Positions 27,422 through 36,346 of a DNA stretch of 64,000 nucleotides are shown here, in pieces. Within the stretch, counting starts at the first letter, position 1. Each line of letters opens with the position of its first letter. A program made the translations under genes and the position numbers. Source of the stretch: an uncultured Paracoccaceae bacterium (GTDB taxonomy: Bacteria > Pseudomonadota > Alphaproteobacteria > Rhodobacterales > Rhodobacteraceae); the NCBI GenBank assembly GCA_947497985.1, contig CANMIX010000008.1, positions 156,349 through 220,348 on the forward strand. Direction: 5' to 3'. Under the pieces are notes generated by a model. It did not search any database. It was given only the letters and a program-made list of their open reading frames with translations, and was not told the origin of the DNA.

Positions 27422-28147
27422 ATGAGTGCAAAAGTCAGACTGTATGTAGAGCACCCTTTGGGGGCAGGGCAATCGGTTCCTCTGGATCGCGATCAGGCGC
27501 ATTACCTTTTTGGTGTGATGCGGCTGCAAATCGGCGCGCAGGTGGCACTGTTCAATGGCCGCGATGGGGAATGGACTTGCGACGTGGTCGAGGCGGGGAA
27601 ACGTGCCGGGGTTTTGTCCTGTGCCAGCCAGGCCAAACCGTTGCAGATGCCGCCGGACCTTTGGTTGCTGTTCGCCCCGATTAAAAAAGCCCGCACCGAT
27701 TTCATTGTTGAAAAAGCGGCTGAGATGGGCGCCGCTAGGATCCTGCCAGTACAGACCGAATTCACCAACTCGGATCGTATTCGCCAAGACCGCCTGCAAG
27801 CGCACGCAGTCGAAGCAGCGGAGCAATGTGGCGGCACCTATGTCCCTAAAGTGGTAGAGCTGCAAAAACTCGGCCGGGTTCTGGATCAATGGCCCAGCGA
27901 ACGCCAATTGATGTTTTGCGACGAGGCTGAGGTCGGCAACGCGCTGGAACTGGCTGCGGATGCGCATCCTGATGCTCCTTGGGCCATTTTGATCGGCCCC
28001 GAGGGAGGATTTTCCGAAAACGAACGCAAACGCTTGCATGGGTTGGCGCAATCGCATGTTGTGAGTCTCGGCCCTCGTATTCTGCGCGCAGATACAGCGG
28101 CGGTGGCCGCGATGACCCTTTGGCAGAAAACTCTGGGAGATTGGTGA
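27422..28147 (+). CDS. rsmE: 16S rRNA m3U1498 methyltransferase RsmE
   Basis: The 241-residue SPOUT-class methyltransferase has an N-terminal PUA-like domain (DQAHYLFGVMRLQIGAQV). The C-terminal knot includes ILIGPEGGFSENE and SLGPRILRADTAAVAA. It methylates U1498 in the decoding region of 16S rRNA. It is divergent from ubiA and is followed 1 base later by a GNAT gene. Confidence 0.93.
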   Translation: MSAKVRLYVEHPLGAGQSVPLDRDQAHYLFGVMRLQIGAQVALFNGRDGEWTCDVVEAGKRAGVLSCASQAKPLQMPPDLWLLFAPIKKARTDFIVEKAAEMGAARILPVQTEFTNSDRIRQDRLQAHAVEAAEQCGGTYVPKVVELQKLGRVLDQWPSERQLMFCDEAEVGNALELAADAHPDAPWAILIGPEGGFSENERKRLHGLAQSHVVSLGPRILRADTAAVAAMTLWQKTLGDW

Positions 28148-28148
28148 C

Positions 28149-29015
28149 ATGTGGCGCGCCGCAACAGAACAGGATTTGGAGTGGGTCGACACGTTTCTCC
28201 GTGACCACATTCAAAGTTCTATGTTTTTGTTGGGTAACCTTCGTGACTTTGGTCTCCACTCCGAAGCGCCATATGCGTTGAAACTGTGGGTTCTCGAACG
28301 CGGAAAGGGCGTATTTGCGATTGCCAATTCAGGCACGATTCTGATGCAGGTCCCCGATGCGCCTAACGGTGTTTGGCAAGCCGCCGCGGCACTAATTGCG
28401 GGGCGAGACGTCACCGGCATTCTCGGAGACGCGCCACAGGTGCGCCGTTTTGCTGAGGCTGCGGGTTTGGCCGCAGTGGACATGCTGTTGGATAGCGACG
28501 ACCTTGGGTTTCAAATCACTTTGTCTGATGTGAGGCTTGCTCCGCGCTCAGGTGATCGACTGATCCGTTTGGTCGACGCCAACCGGCCGTTGGTCGAAAG
28601 TTGGCGCGCGACCTACAACTGTGAAGCAATCGGAATGGATCCTGATACAGCAAAGTCGCGGGCTTGTAGCGAGATTGCCAAATACGTGGAAAACGACAGC
28701 CATCGTGTCTTGTTGTCCAATGGGGTGCCTGTTGCCATGACCGGGTTCAACACACGGTTGCCAGACGTCGTGCAGATTGGTGGTGTTTTCACCCCACCGG
28801 AACTGCGCGGCCAGGGCCATGCGCGCCACGCTGTCGCCCTGCATCTGGCAGAAGCGCAACATGATGGCGCTAAGGACGCAGTTCTCTTTGCTGCAAATGC
28901 GGCCGCCGCATCGGCCTATCGTGCGGTGGGCTTCCAGCCAGCGGGTAAATTTGCGCTAATGCTGTTTCGAAATGCACAAAAAATCCGCACACTAAATGTG
29001 GAGGCACGCACATGA
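28149..29015 (+). CDS. GNAT-family N-acetyltransferase
   Basis: The 288-residue protein has a C-terminal GNAT domain with the acetyl-CoA loop VFTPPELRGQGHARHAVALHL and the final motif AANAAAASAYRAVGFQPAG. The N-terminal half (about 1-140) is a second, diverged domain. The substrate is unknown. It starts just after rsmE and overlaps the next gene by 4 bases. Confidence 0.8.
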   Translation: MWRAATEQDLEWVDTFLRDHIQSSMFLLGNLRDFGLHSEAPYALKLWVLERGKGVFAIANSGTILMQVPDAPNGVWQAAAALIAGRDVTGILGDAPQVRRFAEAAGLAAVDMLLDSDDLGFQITLSDVRLAPRSGDRLIRLVDANRPLVESWRATYNCEAIGMDPDTAKSRACSEIAKYVENDSHRVLLSNGVPVAMTGFNTRLPDVVQIGGVFTPPELRGQGHARHAVALHLAEAQHDGAKDAVLFAANAAAASAYRAVGFQPAGKFALMLFRNAQKIRTLNVEART

Positions 29016-29539
29016 GTTTTATTCGCCCCGAAGCCCGCGCCATGTTGTGGAAATGGAGAGAGCTGATAGCCGCCGCGACCTTGGCCTTGATTGGTCTACG
29101 TTGGGTGATTTGGTCATTCGGGTTTTGGCAGGTCACCGGCTGGGCGTTGATTTTGTTATCTGTGATTGTTGCGGTGATTGGCGGACAGCGCTTGCGGTTT
29201 CGCCTAGGCGGGCACGGACCGGGTGTTGTGAAGGTCGATGAAGGGCAAATCGCCTATTTTGGACCTCTGACAGGGGGTGCCGTGGCGGCGTCTGAACTGG
29301 AGCGGCTGCGCCTTGATCACACAGCAAAACCCGCACATTGGATGTTGGAACAGCAAGGTCAACCCCCTCTGGCGATACCTGTAAATGCAGCTGGTGCCGA
29401 CGTGTTGTTTGACGTCTTTGCAAGCCTTCCGGGGCTGAAAACCGAGCGGATGTTGGAAGAGCTGCACCGCAAAGGTCCTCACCAGGTCGTGATCTGGGAA
29501 CGCGCACCCAGTCGAGACAGGTTGCAACGGCTCCATTGA
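29012..29539 (+). CDS. Conserved membrane protein of unknown function
   Basis: The 175-residue protein has two adjacent membrane helices (about 16-34 and 38-58) followed by a soluble C-terminal domain of about 110 residues with alternating strands (VVKVDEGQIAYFGPLTGGAV). It overlaps the GNAT gene by ATGA and precedes gshA by 59 bases. No named family is recognised. The topology resembles small PH-like or DUF membrane proteins. Confidence 0.65.
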   Translation: MSFIRPEARAMLWKWRELIAAATLALIGLRWVIWSFGFWQVTGWALILLSVIVAVIGGQRLRFRLGGHGPGVVKVDEGQIAYFGPLTGGAVAASELERLRLDHTAKPAHWMLEQQGQPPLAIPVNAAGADVLFDVFASLPGLKTERMLEELHRKGPHQVVIWERAPSRDRLQRLH

Positions 29540-29598
29540 CACTTTGGTCGTTTGCGCCCACTTCTGCAAAACGAGACAGACAACGGACGGAGTTCCCC

Positions 29599-30969
29599 AT
29601 GTCCATCCCTCAATCCGGCGGCGGACCTATCGAACGGCACGAGCAATTGGCCGAATACCTGGCTTCGGGCTGTAAACCGAGTGCGGATTGGCGCATCGGC
29701 ACCGAACATGAGAAGTTCGGCTATTGCAAAGATACGCTGAATCCCTTGCCCTATGAGGGGCAGCGCTCGATCGTAGCGGTGCTTGAGGGGCTGCGTGACA
29801 GTTACGGCTGGGCCCCGATTTCAGAAGGCGGCAAGCTTATCGGTCTGGAAAAGGACGGCGCCAACGTCAGTCTTGAACCCGGTGGCGCGGTTGAGCTGTC
29901 CGGCGCACCGCTGGAGACCATTCACGAGACCTGTGATGAGGTGAACACCCATCTGCGCGAAGTGAAGGATATCGCGGATAAAATCGGCGTAGGCTTCATT
30001 GGTTTGGGTGCCGCGCCTATTTGGTCGCATGACGAGATGCCTTTGATGCCTAAGGGCCGGTATCGCCTGATGAACGACTATATGGAAAAAGTCGGCACCA
30101 TGGGGCGTGCAATGATGCGGCGGACCTGTACGGTTCAGGTGAACCTCGATTTTGGATCCGAAGCCGACATGGTGCAAAAGCTGCGCGTGGCCTTGGCTCT
30201 GCAGCCTGTGGCGACTGCGCTCTTTGCCAATTCGCCCTTCTTTGAAGGTAAACCCAACGAGCATAAGTCCTGGCGTAGCCTGATCTGGCGCCATCTGGAT
30301 GACGCTCGCACCGGCATGCTGCCCTTTGTCTTTGAGGACGGGATGGGGTTTGAGCGTTACGTGGAATATGCGCTCGATGTGCCGATGTATTTTGTCTACC
30401 GCGATGGTGAATACATCAACGCGCTAGGCCAGTCCTTCCGCGACTTTCTGCAAGGCAAATTGCCCGCACTGCCAGGGCAGACACCGACGTTGTCAGATTG
30501 GGCAGACCATCTGACCACCGCCTTCCCTGAGGCGCGGATCAAGAAGTACATGGAAATGCGTGGCGCAGATGGTGGTCCCTGGAACCGCTTGTGTGCCTTG
30601 CCTGCTTTCTGGGTTGGTTTGATGTACGATCAATCTGCGCTGGATGCGGCTTGGGATCTGGTCAAAGGTTGGGATGCAGAGACACGCGAAGCGCTGCGTG
30701 TTGGCGCCTCGGTCGACGGGTTGCAGACCGAAGTCGGCAACATCAAGATGCAAACCCTCGCTGGCCAAGTGCTTGAGATCGCGACATCGGGGTTGAACGC
30801 ACGTGGGTTTGGAACCTCTGGCGGCTTGGTACCGGATGAGACGCATTTCCTCAACGCGCTGAAAGACAGTGTCGAAACTGGAAAGGTACCCGCAGATGAG
30901 CTGTTGGACGCTTATCACGGGGAGTGGAATGGCGATCTGACGCGCATTTATGCAGATTACAGCTACTGA
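29599..30969 (+). CDS. gshA: Glutamate--cysteine ligase (plant/alphaproteobacterial type)
   Basis: The 456-residue enzyme has the GCS2-type motifs RIGTEHEKFGY, SLEPGGAVELSGAPLETIHETC and CTVQVNLDF. It makes gamma-glutamylcysteine, the first step of glutathione synthesis. ATG 29599 follows GGAG; the in-frame start at 29536 has no support. A strong terminator lies 30 bases beyond the stop. Confidence 0.93.
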   Translation: MSIPQSGGGPIERHEQLAEYLASGCKPSADWRIGTEHEKFGYCKDTLNPLPYEGQRSIVAVLEGLRDSYGWAPISEGGKLIGLEKDGANVSLEPGGAVELSGAPLETIHETCDEVNTHLREVKDIADKIGVGFIGLGAAPIWSHDEMPLMPKGRYRLMNDYMEKVGTMGRAMMRRTCTVQVNLDFGSEADMVQKLRVALALQPVATALFANSPFFEGKPNEHKSWRSLIWRHLDDARTGMLPFVFEDGMGFERYVEYALDVPMYFVYRDGEYINALGQSFRDFLQGKLPALPGQTPTLSDWADHLTTAFPEARIKKYMEMRGADGGPWNRLCALPAFWVGLMYDQSALDAAWDLVKGWDAETREALRVGASVDGLQTEVGNIKMQTLAGQVLEIATSGLNARGFGTSGGLVPDETHFLNALKDSVETGKVPADELLDAYHGEWNGDLTRIYADYSY

Positions 30970-30999
30970 TTATTGCTGTGATATTTACACGAAGGATGT

Positions 31000-31028
31000 A
31001 AAAGGGCGCCGCTGAGACGCCCTTTTTT
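31000..31028 (+). terminator. Rho-independent terminator of gshA
   Basis: The stem AAAAGGGCG / CGCCCTTTT (31000-31008 and 31018-31026) has a 9-base loop and ends in a run of six T. It is a classic terminator 30 bases after gshA. Confidence 0.9.
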
Positions 31029-31091
31029 CTTGCGCGGACGGCTTTTGCGGCGCGTTACGACGGCAGTGTGTTTGGAGAGGCCGCAGAACGC

Positions 31092-31121
31092 AAAACGTCG
31101 ACACCGATAACGATGTCGACG
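31092..31121 (-). terminator. Terminator of the YHS-domain gene
   Basis: The exact 8-bp arms CGTCGACA (31096-31103) and TGTCGACG (31114-31121) surround a 10-base loop. On the minus strand they are followed by TTTTG. It lies 36 bases after the YHS gene stop and faces the gshA terminator. Confidence 0.65.
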
Positions 31122-31156
31122 CATAGCCTCATCAGGCCGTTAGAGTACAAGCGTGA

Positions 31157-31633
31157 TTACTGTGCCTGCAACTCTTCGGGTGTCTTGTCTTCAATATCAT
31201 CCCAATTGACGTCGGCGCTTTCAATAAAGCCCGGGATATCGCCTTCCCAACGTTCCTGAATGTCCTTGGACAGGTTCAGATACAACACGTCGTCAACGAT
31301 TTTCCACAGCGTTGGATCGCCGTCAAATTTGAAACCCATTGCCGTGCCAAATGCACAGTATCCACCGTAGGCGGGGATATAGGCTTCAGGATTTTTCTCA
31401 AATGCGATTTTGTTATCTTCGGACGCAAAACGATAAGTTACGTCGTCATGGATGGAAGTAATTTTCCAGTTACCCTTGGTTGGTGCACCGTCGGTGAAAT
31501 AAGCGACGGGGTCATACCCTTGAAGAGCCAGTCCGGTTGGGGTTGCGTTGTATTCAACGCCAGCAGCGAGAGTTGTAGTCGCTACGGCAACAGACAATGC
31601 GATGCCGCCCAGGATGGATTTTGCTTTGATCAT
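31157..31633 (-). CDS. Secreted YHS-domain protein
   Basis: The 158-residue protein has a signal peptide ending near LAAG (residues 1-24). The YHS domain follows: LQGYDPVAYFTDG, then FASEDNKIAFEKNPEAYIPAYGGYCAFGTAMG. YHS domains bind metals in copper- and other metal-linked proteins, and here the single Cys lies in GGYCAFG. The protein is probably periplasmic and its substrate is unknown. It is a single gene with its own terminator. Confidence 0.85.
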   Translation of the reverse strand: MIKAKSILGGIALSVAVATTTLAAGVEYNATPTGLALQGYDPVAYFTDGAPTKGNWKITSIHDDVTYRFASEDNKIAFEKNPEAYIPAYGGYCAFGTAMGFKFDGDPTLWKIVDDVLYLNLSKDIQERWEGDIPGFIESADVNWDDIEDKTPEELQAQ

Positions 31634-31811
31634 AACGTGATCCTTTCTTCGGGCCCGGGTGCGTAAATTGCGCCGTGAGCTCTGGGTTACGAGTGGTCGC
31701 GGAGAAAATCTTCTCTGCCGCTCCCCAGATGTGGGTAGTGCTCAATAATTGTTCAAATCAACAGAAATTGATTGTGCGCATCTGCACGATCACTTGATAT
31801 GTGGCGCACCT

Positions 31812-31825
31812 TTACCGATCGGTAA
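31812..31825. promoter_or_regulatory. Perfect 14-bp palindrome, TetR-like operator candidate
   Basis: TTACCGATCGGTAA is a contiguous dyad in the 289-bp gap between the YHS gene and the end of plsY, 179 bases before the YHS start. The shape resembles many TetR-family operators. No TetR gene is in the window. The rest of the gap holds nothing else recognised. Confidence 0.45.
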
Positions 31826-31922
31826 GTGATTGCCGTGTTTTTATTTTTCCGTTGGTTAATAAGCGCTTGTGAATATACGCGGCCACTCAAGCCTAGCGAG
31901 CGGTCGTTGCTATAGTCGAATT

Positions 31923-32528
31923 TTATTTTTGCCCGATCTTTGGTTCTGTGCCTGCCCGCAGACGTTGAATGTTCGCGGAATGCCGCCAGATCACAAGAGT
32001 CGTGAGTAAAATCGTGAGAAATATCAGGGATGCGTGTCCCAGGATCAGCGCCCAGACTGTTGATAGAACCGCAGCCACCAATGCGCCCATAGATGAAATC
32101 CGGGTCACCGCCGCGGACACCAGCCACGTGAGACAGCAGGCAATGCCGGCAGGCCAGGCCAATGCCAGCATCAGGCCCAAGAACGTAGCGACGCCTTTGC
32201 CGCCTTTGAACTTCAGCCAAACCGGGAAACAATGCCCGACAAAAGCCATCAAACCAGCCAGCTGTGCGGCGTCTTCGCCAGCCAGAAGGCGCGCCGCGAT
32301 GACCGCCGCCGCGCCCTTGCCGCCATCCAGAAAGAGCGTCAGCGCCGCGGCGGCTTTGCTGCCTGTGCGCAGCACGTTGGTGGTGCCAATGTTGCCAGAG
32401 CCGATTTCGCGCAGATTGCCCAGTCCCATAGCGCGGGTCAAAAGCAGGCCAAACGGGATCGACCCCAGCAGGTAACCAATCAAAGCCCAGATCAACAGCA
32501 AGGGCAGGGCGGTTTCAAAGACGGGCAT
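31923..32528 (-). CDS. plsY: Glycerol-3-phosphate acyltransferase PlsY
   Basis: The 201-residue membrane protein has the PlsY signatures GSIPFGLLLTR, GSGNIGTTNVLR, DGGKGAAAV and FKGGKGVATFLG. It transfers acyl groups from acyl-phosphate to glycerol-3-phosphate in phospholipid synthesis. It starts 3 bases after the pseudo-dihydroorotase stop, at the end of the pyr operon. Confidence 0.94.
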   Translation of the reverse strand: MPVFETALPLLLIWALIGYLLGSIPFGLLLTRAMGLGNLREIGSGNIGTTNVLRTGSKAAAALTLFLDGGKGAAAVIAARLLAGEDAAQLAGLMAFVGHCFPVWLKFKGGKGVATFLGLMLALAWPAGIACCLTWLVSAAVTRISSMGALVAAVLSTVWALILGHASLIFLTILLTTLVIWRHSANIQRLRAGTEPKIGQK

Positions 32529-32531
32529 GGG

Positions 32532-33809
32532 CTACCTTTCGAACACGCATTCACCGGCCACAAAGGTCGCCAAAACACGCCCTTGCATCCGTTGGGTGTC
32601 ATAGGGGGTGTTTTGTGATTTTGAACGCAGTTTAAACCGATCCAGAACAAATGGGACATCGGCGTCAAACATCACCAGATCCGCAGGCGCACCAGCCTTC
32701 AGGCGTCCGCCAGCCAGACCTAGGCGCTTTGCCGGGTTCAGGGACATCGCGCGGAACAGTGTTGGCAGATCCAACAGACCCGCATGATACAAGCGTAGCG
32801 CGGCAGGCAGCAGCGTTTCCAGCGCGACCGCGCCGGATGCGGCTTCTTCAAAGGGCAGACGTTTGCTTTCTTCGTCCTGTGGCGTGTGCATGGACGAGAT
32901 AATGTCAATCACCCCACTGCGCACGGCATCGACGATCGCCAGCCGGTCTTCTTCACTTCGCAAGGGGGGCTTGACCTTAAAAAACGTGCGGTAATCCGCG
33001 ACGTCCAATTCGTTCAGGGTCAAGTGATGGATGGAGGTCCCGGCGGTGATATCCAAACCGTTCTTTTTGGCCCGTTCCAACGCAGGCAGCGCGCGCGCGG
33101 TGGTGATCTGATCGGCGTGATACTTGGCGCCAGTCATCTCAAGCAAGGCAATGTCGCGGTCGAGCCCCATGCGTTCCGCCATTGGGGATACAGCAGGGAG
33201 GCCACGCAAGGTTGCGAATTTCCCCGAAGTCGCGGCAGCCCCGGCGCTTAACACTGGTTCCTGCGGATGGGCGATGACGAGGGCGCCGCAGGATTTGGCA
33301 TAGGTCAGCGCCCGGCTGAACACTTTGGCGTTTTGGACAACTTTATCGCAATCGGAAAAGGCAACTGCACCCGCGTCCAGCATGAAGCCGATTTCGACCA
33401 TTTCACGGCCCTCGCGCCCTTTGGTCAGCGCGGCCATCGATACCACATTGATCGGCGCATCTGCCTGAGCGCGACGTGTGACGAATTCAAGCGTTTCCGG
33501 CGTGTCAATTGCAGGCAGCGTGTCAGGGCGGGTCACAATTGTGGTGACACCACCGGCAGCGGCGGCCAGTCCCGCAGATTTATAGCTTTCCTTGTGCCGT
33601 TCTCCCGGCTCGCAGACCTTAACGCCAATGTCCACAATGCCCGGTGCGAGGCATTTTCCGCCGCAATCGACAATTCGGTCGGCTGAAGGCAGCGGGGCGT
33701 CTTCGTTTAGCACGGAAACAATTGCGCCGTCCTGAACCAGCAGGTGTCCCATTGCGTCGGTACCTGCGTCCGGGTTGATCAGGCGGGCATTGGTAAAAAG
33801 AAGCGTCAT
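32532..33809 (-). CDS. Dihydroorotase-like protein lacking catalytic residues (PyrX type)
   Basis: The 425-residue protein has the overall length and layout of type I dihydroorotase. The metal-binding DxHVHxRE motif reads D60-I-G-V-K-V-C-E67, so both His and the Arg are replaced. The catalytic DHAPH motif reads M307-H-T-P-Q311. It is therefore very probably inactive. In Pseudomonas and relatives an inactive dihydroorotase is known to assemble with aspartate transcarbamoylase. Its place two genes after pyrB supports the same role. ATG 33809 is used rather than the TTG at 33827. Confidence 0.88.
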   Translation of the reverse strand: MTLLFTNARLINPDAGTDAMGHLLVQDGAIVSVLNEDAPLPSADRIVDCGGKCLAPGIVDIGVKVCEPGERHKESYKSAGLAAAAGGVTTIVTRPDTLPAIDTPETLEFVTRRAQADAPINVVSMAALTKGREGREMVEIGFMLDAGAVAFSDCDKVVQNAKVFSRALTYAKSCGALVIAHPQEPVLSAGAAATSGKFATLRGLPAVSPMAERMGLDRDIALLEMTGAKYHADQITTARALPALERAKKNGLDITAGTSIHHLTLNELDVADYRTFFKVKPPLRSEEDRLAIVDAVRSGVIDIISSMHTPQDEESKRLPFEEAASGAVALETLLPAALRLYHAGLLDLPTLFRAMSLNPAKRLGLAGGRLKAGAPADLVMFDADVPFVLDRFKLRSKSQNTPYDTQRMQGRVLATFVAGECVFER

Positions 33810-33834
33810 CGTGCTGGGCTCTTTCAATTCAGGT

Positions 33835-34398
33835 TCACAGGATCAGCGCGGCGAGAATGAGGCCAAAGAGGCTCATCACCACGACAAAGAAGATAAACCC
33901 CAGCCTGCGCGCTTCGGCACGGGCTTGACGGGGCGGGATTTTCGGTGTGGGCGTTTGCGGCTTGGCGCTGTCAGAGGTCACGGGGGTCGCGCGCCACGTG
34001 TCAGAGGCTTCAGAATAAGTCGCCATCAATTTGATTTGTCTGTTTGGTGTCAGGCGCGTTTGAAGCCCTGAAAAGGCACGGGAGCGTACAACCATCACAG
34101 GGCCGGTCATACCGTCCAATTTGACATGATCGTCCGCTAGGTTTTCGACTGCAATGCCGCAGCCTTCGCTTAGGTACCCGCGCAGGCCCAGTTCTTCCAA
34201 ATCGGCGACATCAAATAGATCGACCTGTGCCATCTCCAACGCGTCGATGCCAAGAATTTGCGCCAAGGCACCGGGTTCGTCCCGCAAAAACGCGAGCTGT
34301 TCGGGGCGCATTTCCAGCTGGAACAGTCGGATTTTACCATGCTCACCGGCTGGGATGGCAATCACGGGATCTGAGGAAGATGATGCCGCAGCACGCAT
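33835..34398 (-). CDS. C-terminally membrane-anchored protein in the pyr operon
   Basis: The 187-residue protein has a soluble alpha/beta domain of about 125 residues, a Pro/Thr-rich linker (about 137-155) and a final membrane helix (about 167-187) preceded by Arg-rich sequence. It lies 3 bases after pyrB and 25 before the pseudo-dihydroorotase. No family is recognised. It could tether the transcarbamoylase complex, but that is only inference from position. Confidence 0.65.
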   Translation of the reverse strand: MRAAASSSSDPVIAIPAGEHGKIRLFQLEMRPEQLAFLRDEPGALAQILGIDALEMAQVDLFDVADLEELGLRGYLSEGCGIAVENLADDHVKLDGMTGPVMVVRSRAFSGLQTRLTPNRQIKLMATYSEASDTWRATPVTSDSAKPQTPTPKIPPRQARAEARRLGFIFFVVVMSLFGLILAALIL

Positions 34399-34401
34399 GG
34401 G

Positions 34402-35367
34402 TCAGGCAGCCTCACCCTGGCGGCGGCTGCGTAAATTGCGCGCCAGAAGGTCCATCGCGGCCATACGCACAGCGACACCCATTTCGACCTGTTCTTGGAT
34501 GACTGAACGGTTGATGTCGTCGGCAATGGTGCCGTCAATTTCTACACCCCGGTTCATTGGGCCGGGGTGCATTACGATGGCATCGGGTTTTGCCTGCGCG
34601 AGCTTGTCTGCATCCAGACCAAACCGGTGGTAATATTCCCGCTCTGACGGAATGAAGCCGCCATCCATCCGTTCTTTTTGAAGCCGCAACATCATCACCA
34701 CGTCGACATCTTTCAGCCCTTCGTGCATGTCGTCATAGATCTCCGCCCCGAATTCCGCAAAATGGCCGGGCACCAACGTCGGTGGGCCGATCAGGCGGAT
34801 GCGGTTTTCCATCTTACCCAGAAGGATAAGGTTCGACCGTGCCACGCGGCTGTGGGCGATGTCGCCGCAGATCGCGATGTTCAAACGGTGCAACCGCCCC
34901 TTGGCGCGGCGGATGGTCAGCGCGTCCAACAACGCCTGTGTGGGGTGTTCATGTTTGCCATCGCCTGCGTTCAGAACCGCGCAGTTGACCTTTTGCGACA
35001 GCAAGTCCACCGCGCCGGAATGCGGGTGGCGCACAACCAAAAGATCCGGGTGCATGGCGTTCAGCGTCATCGCCGTGTCAATGAGGGTCTCGCCCTTTTT
35101 GATCGAGGAGGCCTGCATTGCCATATTCATCACATCCGCGCCGAGGCGTTTTCCAGCCAATTCAAAGCTTGCCTGCGTGCGGGTTGAGTTTTCAAAGAAC
35201 ATATTGATCTGGGTCAGACCCGCCAATGCGTCAGCATGTTTCTGGGTCTGGCGGTTCAGCTCGACGTAGCTGTCGGCCAGATCCAGAATCTCGGTGATTT
35301 CCAGCGGGTGCAAAGGTTCGATTCCCAGCAGATGGTTCTGGCGGAAATAGGTAGGCGCATCGGACAT
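34402..35367 (-). CDS. pyrB: Aspartate carbamoyltransferase catalytic subunit
   Basis: The 321-residue enzyme has the carbamoyl-phosphate-binding STRTQASFE motif and [10 protein letters not shown]. It forms carbamoyl-aspartate in pyrimidine synthesis. No pyrI regulatory gene is present; the inactive dihydroorotase encoded downstream may replace it in assembly. ATG 35367 follows GGGAGA. A frame extending to 35433 lacks family support. Confidence 0.95.
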   Translation of the reverse strand: MSDAPTYFRQNHLLGIEPLHPLEITEILDLADSYVELNRQTQKHADALAGLTQINMFFENSTRTQASFELAGKRLGADVMNMAMQASSIKKGETLIDTAMTLNAMHPDLLVVRHPHSGAVDLLSQKVNCAVLNAGDGKHEHPTQALLDALTIRRAKGRLHRLNIAICGDIAHSRVARSNLILLGKMENRIRLIGPPTLVPGHFAEFGAEIYDDMHEGLKDVDVVMMLRLQKERMDGGFIPSEREYYHRFGLDADKLAQAKPDAIVMHPGPMNRGVEIDGTIADDINRSVIQEQVEMGVAVRMAAMDLLARNLRSRRQGEAA

Positions 35368-35466
35368 TGGCAGTCTCCCAAAGGGGGCAGGCACCGTTTT
35401 GCGGCTGCCTGGCTCCGGCGGATTTGGCGGCACTTATAGGTCGCACAGGGATGCGGGGCAAGGTGC

Positions 35467-35480
35467 TGATACATGTATCA
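35467..35480. promoter_or_regulatory. Perfect 14-bp palindrome between pyrB and udg
   Basis: TGATACATGTATCA is a contiguous dyad 100 bases upstream of pyrB and 101 bases upstream of the glycosylase gene. It could be an operator shared by the divergent genes. The binding protein is unknown. Confidence 0.4.
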
Positions 35481-35496
35481 AAGCGATTGGAGCTGC

Positions 35497-35540
35497 GCGA
35501 GAGAGCCTTCGGCGAAAGTATTTGAAAAAGATGAAAGCAG
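35497..35540. repeat. Extragenic motif resembling a common Roseobacter repeat
   Basis: The stretch contains GAGCCTTCGGCGAAAGTATT and then GAAAAAGATGAAAG. I recall this kind of sequence recurring between genes in Rhodobacteraceae genomes. Only one copy is visible here, so this call rests on memory and not on a count. Confidence 0.35.
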
Positions 35541-35580
35541 GGACGGTTTTGTTCACCGCCGGAGCGAGGTAGCTTGGGGC

Positions 35581-36342
35581 ATGGAATCAGCTTTGGATTA
35601 TTGGAGCGCAAAAGCGCTGTTGGAGTGGCAGGTGGAGCTGGGGGCCACGGATGCGGTTTGTGATGCTCCGGTTGATCGCTACGCCTTGCAGCAGGCGGCA
35701 CCCAAAGCAGTCAAACCCAACAGCGCCCCTGTAATCCTTAAACCCAAAGAGATTGATCCTGTTGCAGAGGCCCAAAAGGCTGCCGCTGGTGCCAATTCGC
35801 TGCCCGCACTCAAAGACGCAATGGCCGGGTTTGAGCATTGCCTGCTGAAACGTGGTGCACGCAACCTTGTGTTCGCGGACGGCACGGCCGGGGCACGGGT
35901 CATGATTATTGGTGAAGCACCTGGCCGGGATGAAGACCTACAGGGCAAGCCCTTTGTGGGGCGCGCGGGCCAGCTGTTGGACAAGATGCTGGCGGCGATT
36001 GATCTGAACCGGTCTGAGAATGTCTATATCACCAATGTCTTGCCCTGGCGGCCACCGCAGAACCGAGACCCTGAACCTGCTGAGATGGCGATGATGCTGC
36101 CGTTTCTGGAGCGCCACGTGGCCCTGGCCAAGCCGGATGTTTTGGTATTGATGGGCAATATCAGTTGTCAGGCGGTTTTAGGTCGCCGAGGTATTACGCG
36201 CCTGCGTGGCAAGTGGGATCAGGCCTGGGGTAAACCTGCGATGCCAATGTTTCACCCCGCGTTCTTGTTGCGCCAGGCGCAGCAGAAACGGCAGGCTTGG
36301 GCGGATTTGTTAGAGCTAAAAGCGCGCCTAAAAGGAAATTGA
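35581..36342 (+). CDS. Uracil-DNA glycosylase family 4-like protein
   Basis: The 253-residue protein has the UDG motif A region GEAPGRDEDLQGKPFVGRAG, the central NVLPWRPPQNRDPEPAE and the C-terminal MFHPAFLLR. Its role would be to remove uracil from DNA after cytosine deamination. Family 4 enzymes usually bind a 4Fe-4S cluster through four Cys. Here the KC before RPP is PW and the following AC position is MM, so at least two ligands are absent. ATG 35581 is used; the frame from 35473 crosses the upstream extragenic region. Confidence 0.82.
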   Translation: MESALDYWSAKALLEWQVELGATDAVCDAPVDRYALQQAAPKAVKPNSAPVILKPKEIDPVAEAQKAAAGANSLPALKDAMAGFEHCLLKRGARNLVFADGTAGARVMIIGEAPGRDEDLQGKPFVGRAGQLLDKMLAAIDLNRSENVYITNVLPWRPPQNRDPEPAEMAMMLPFLERHVALAKPDVLVLMGNISCQAVLGRRGITRLRGKWDQAWGKPAMPMFHPAFLLRQAQQKRQAWADLLELKARLKGN

Positions 36343-36346
36343 ACTG

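Noticed and set aside
27410..28210. Long N-terminal extension of ubiA to 28210
   Set aside because: It reads antisense through rsmE and has no resemblance to UbiA before MQGNAPTPDG.
35300..35335. A GGTTCGATTCC-like sequence resembling a tRNA T-loop
   Set aside because: It lies within the coding frame of pyrB (segment LLGIEPLH) and no matching cloverleaf can be built around it.
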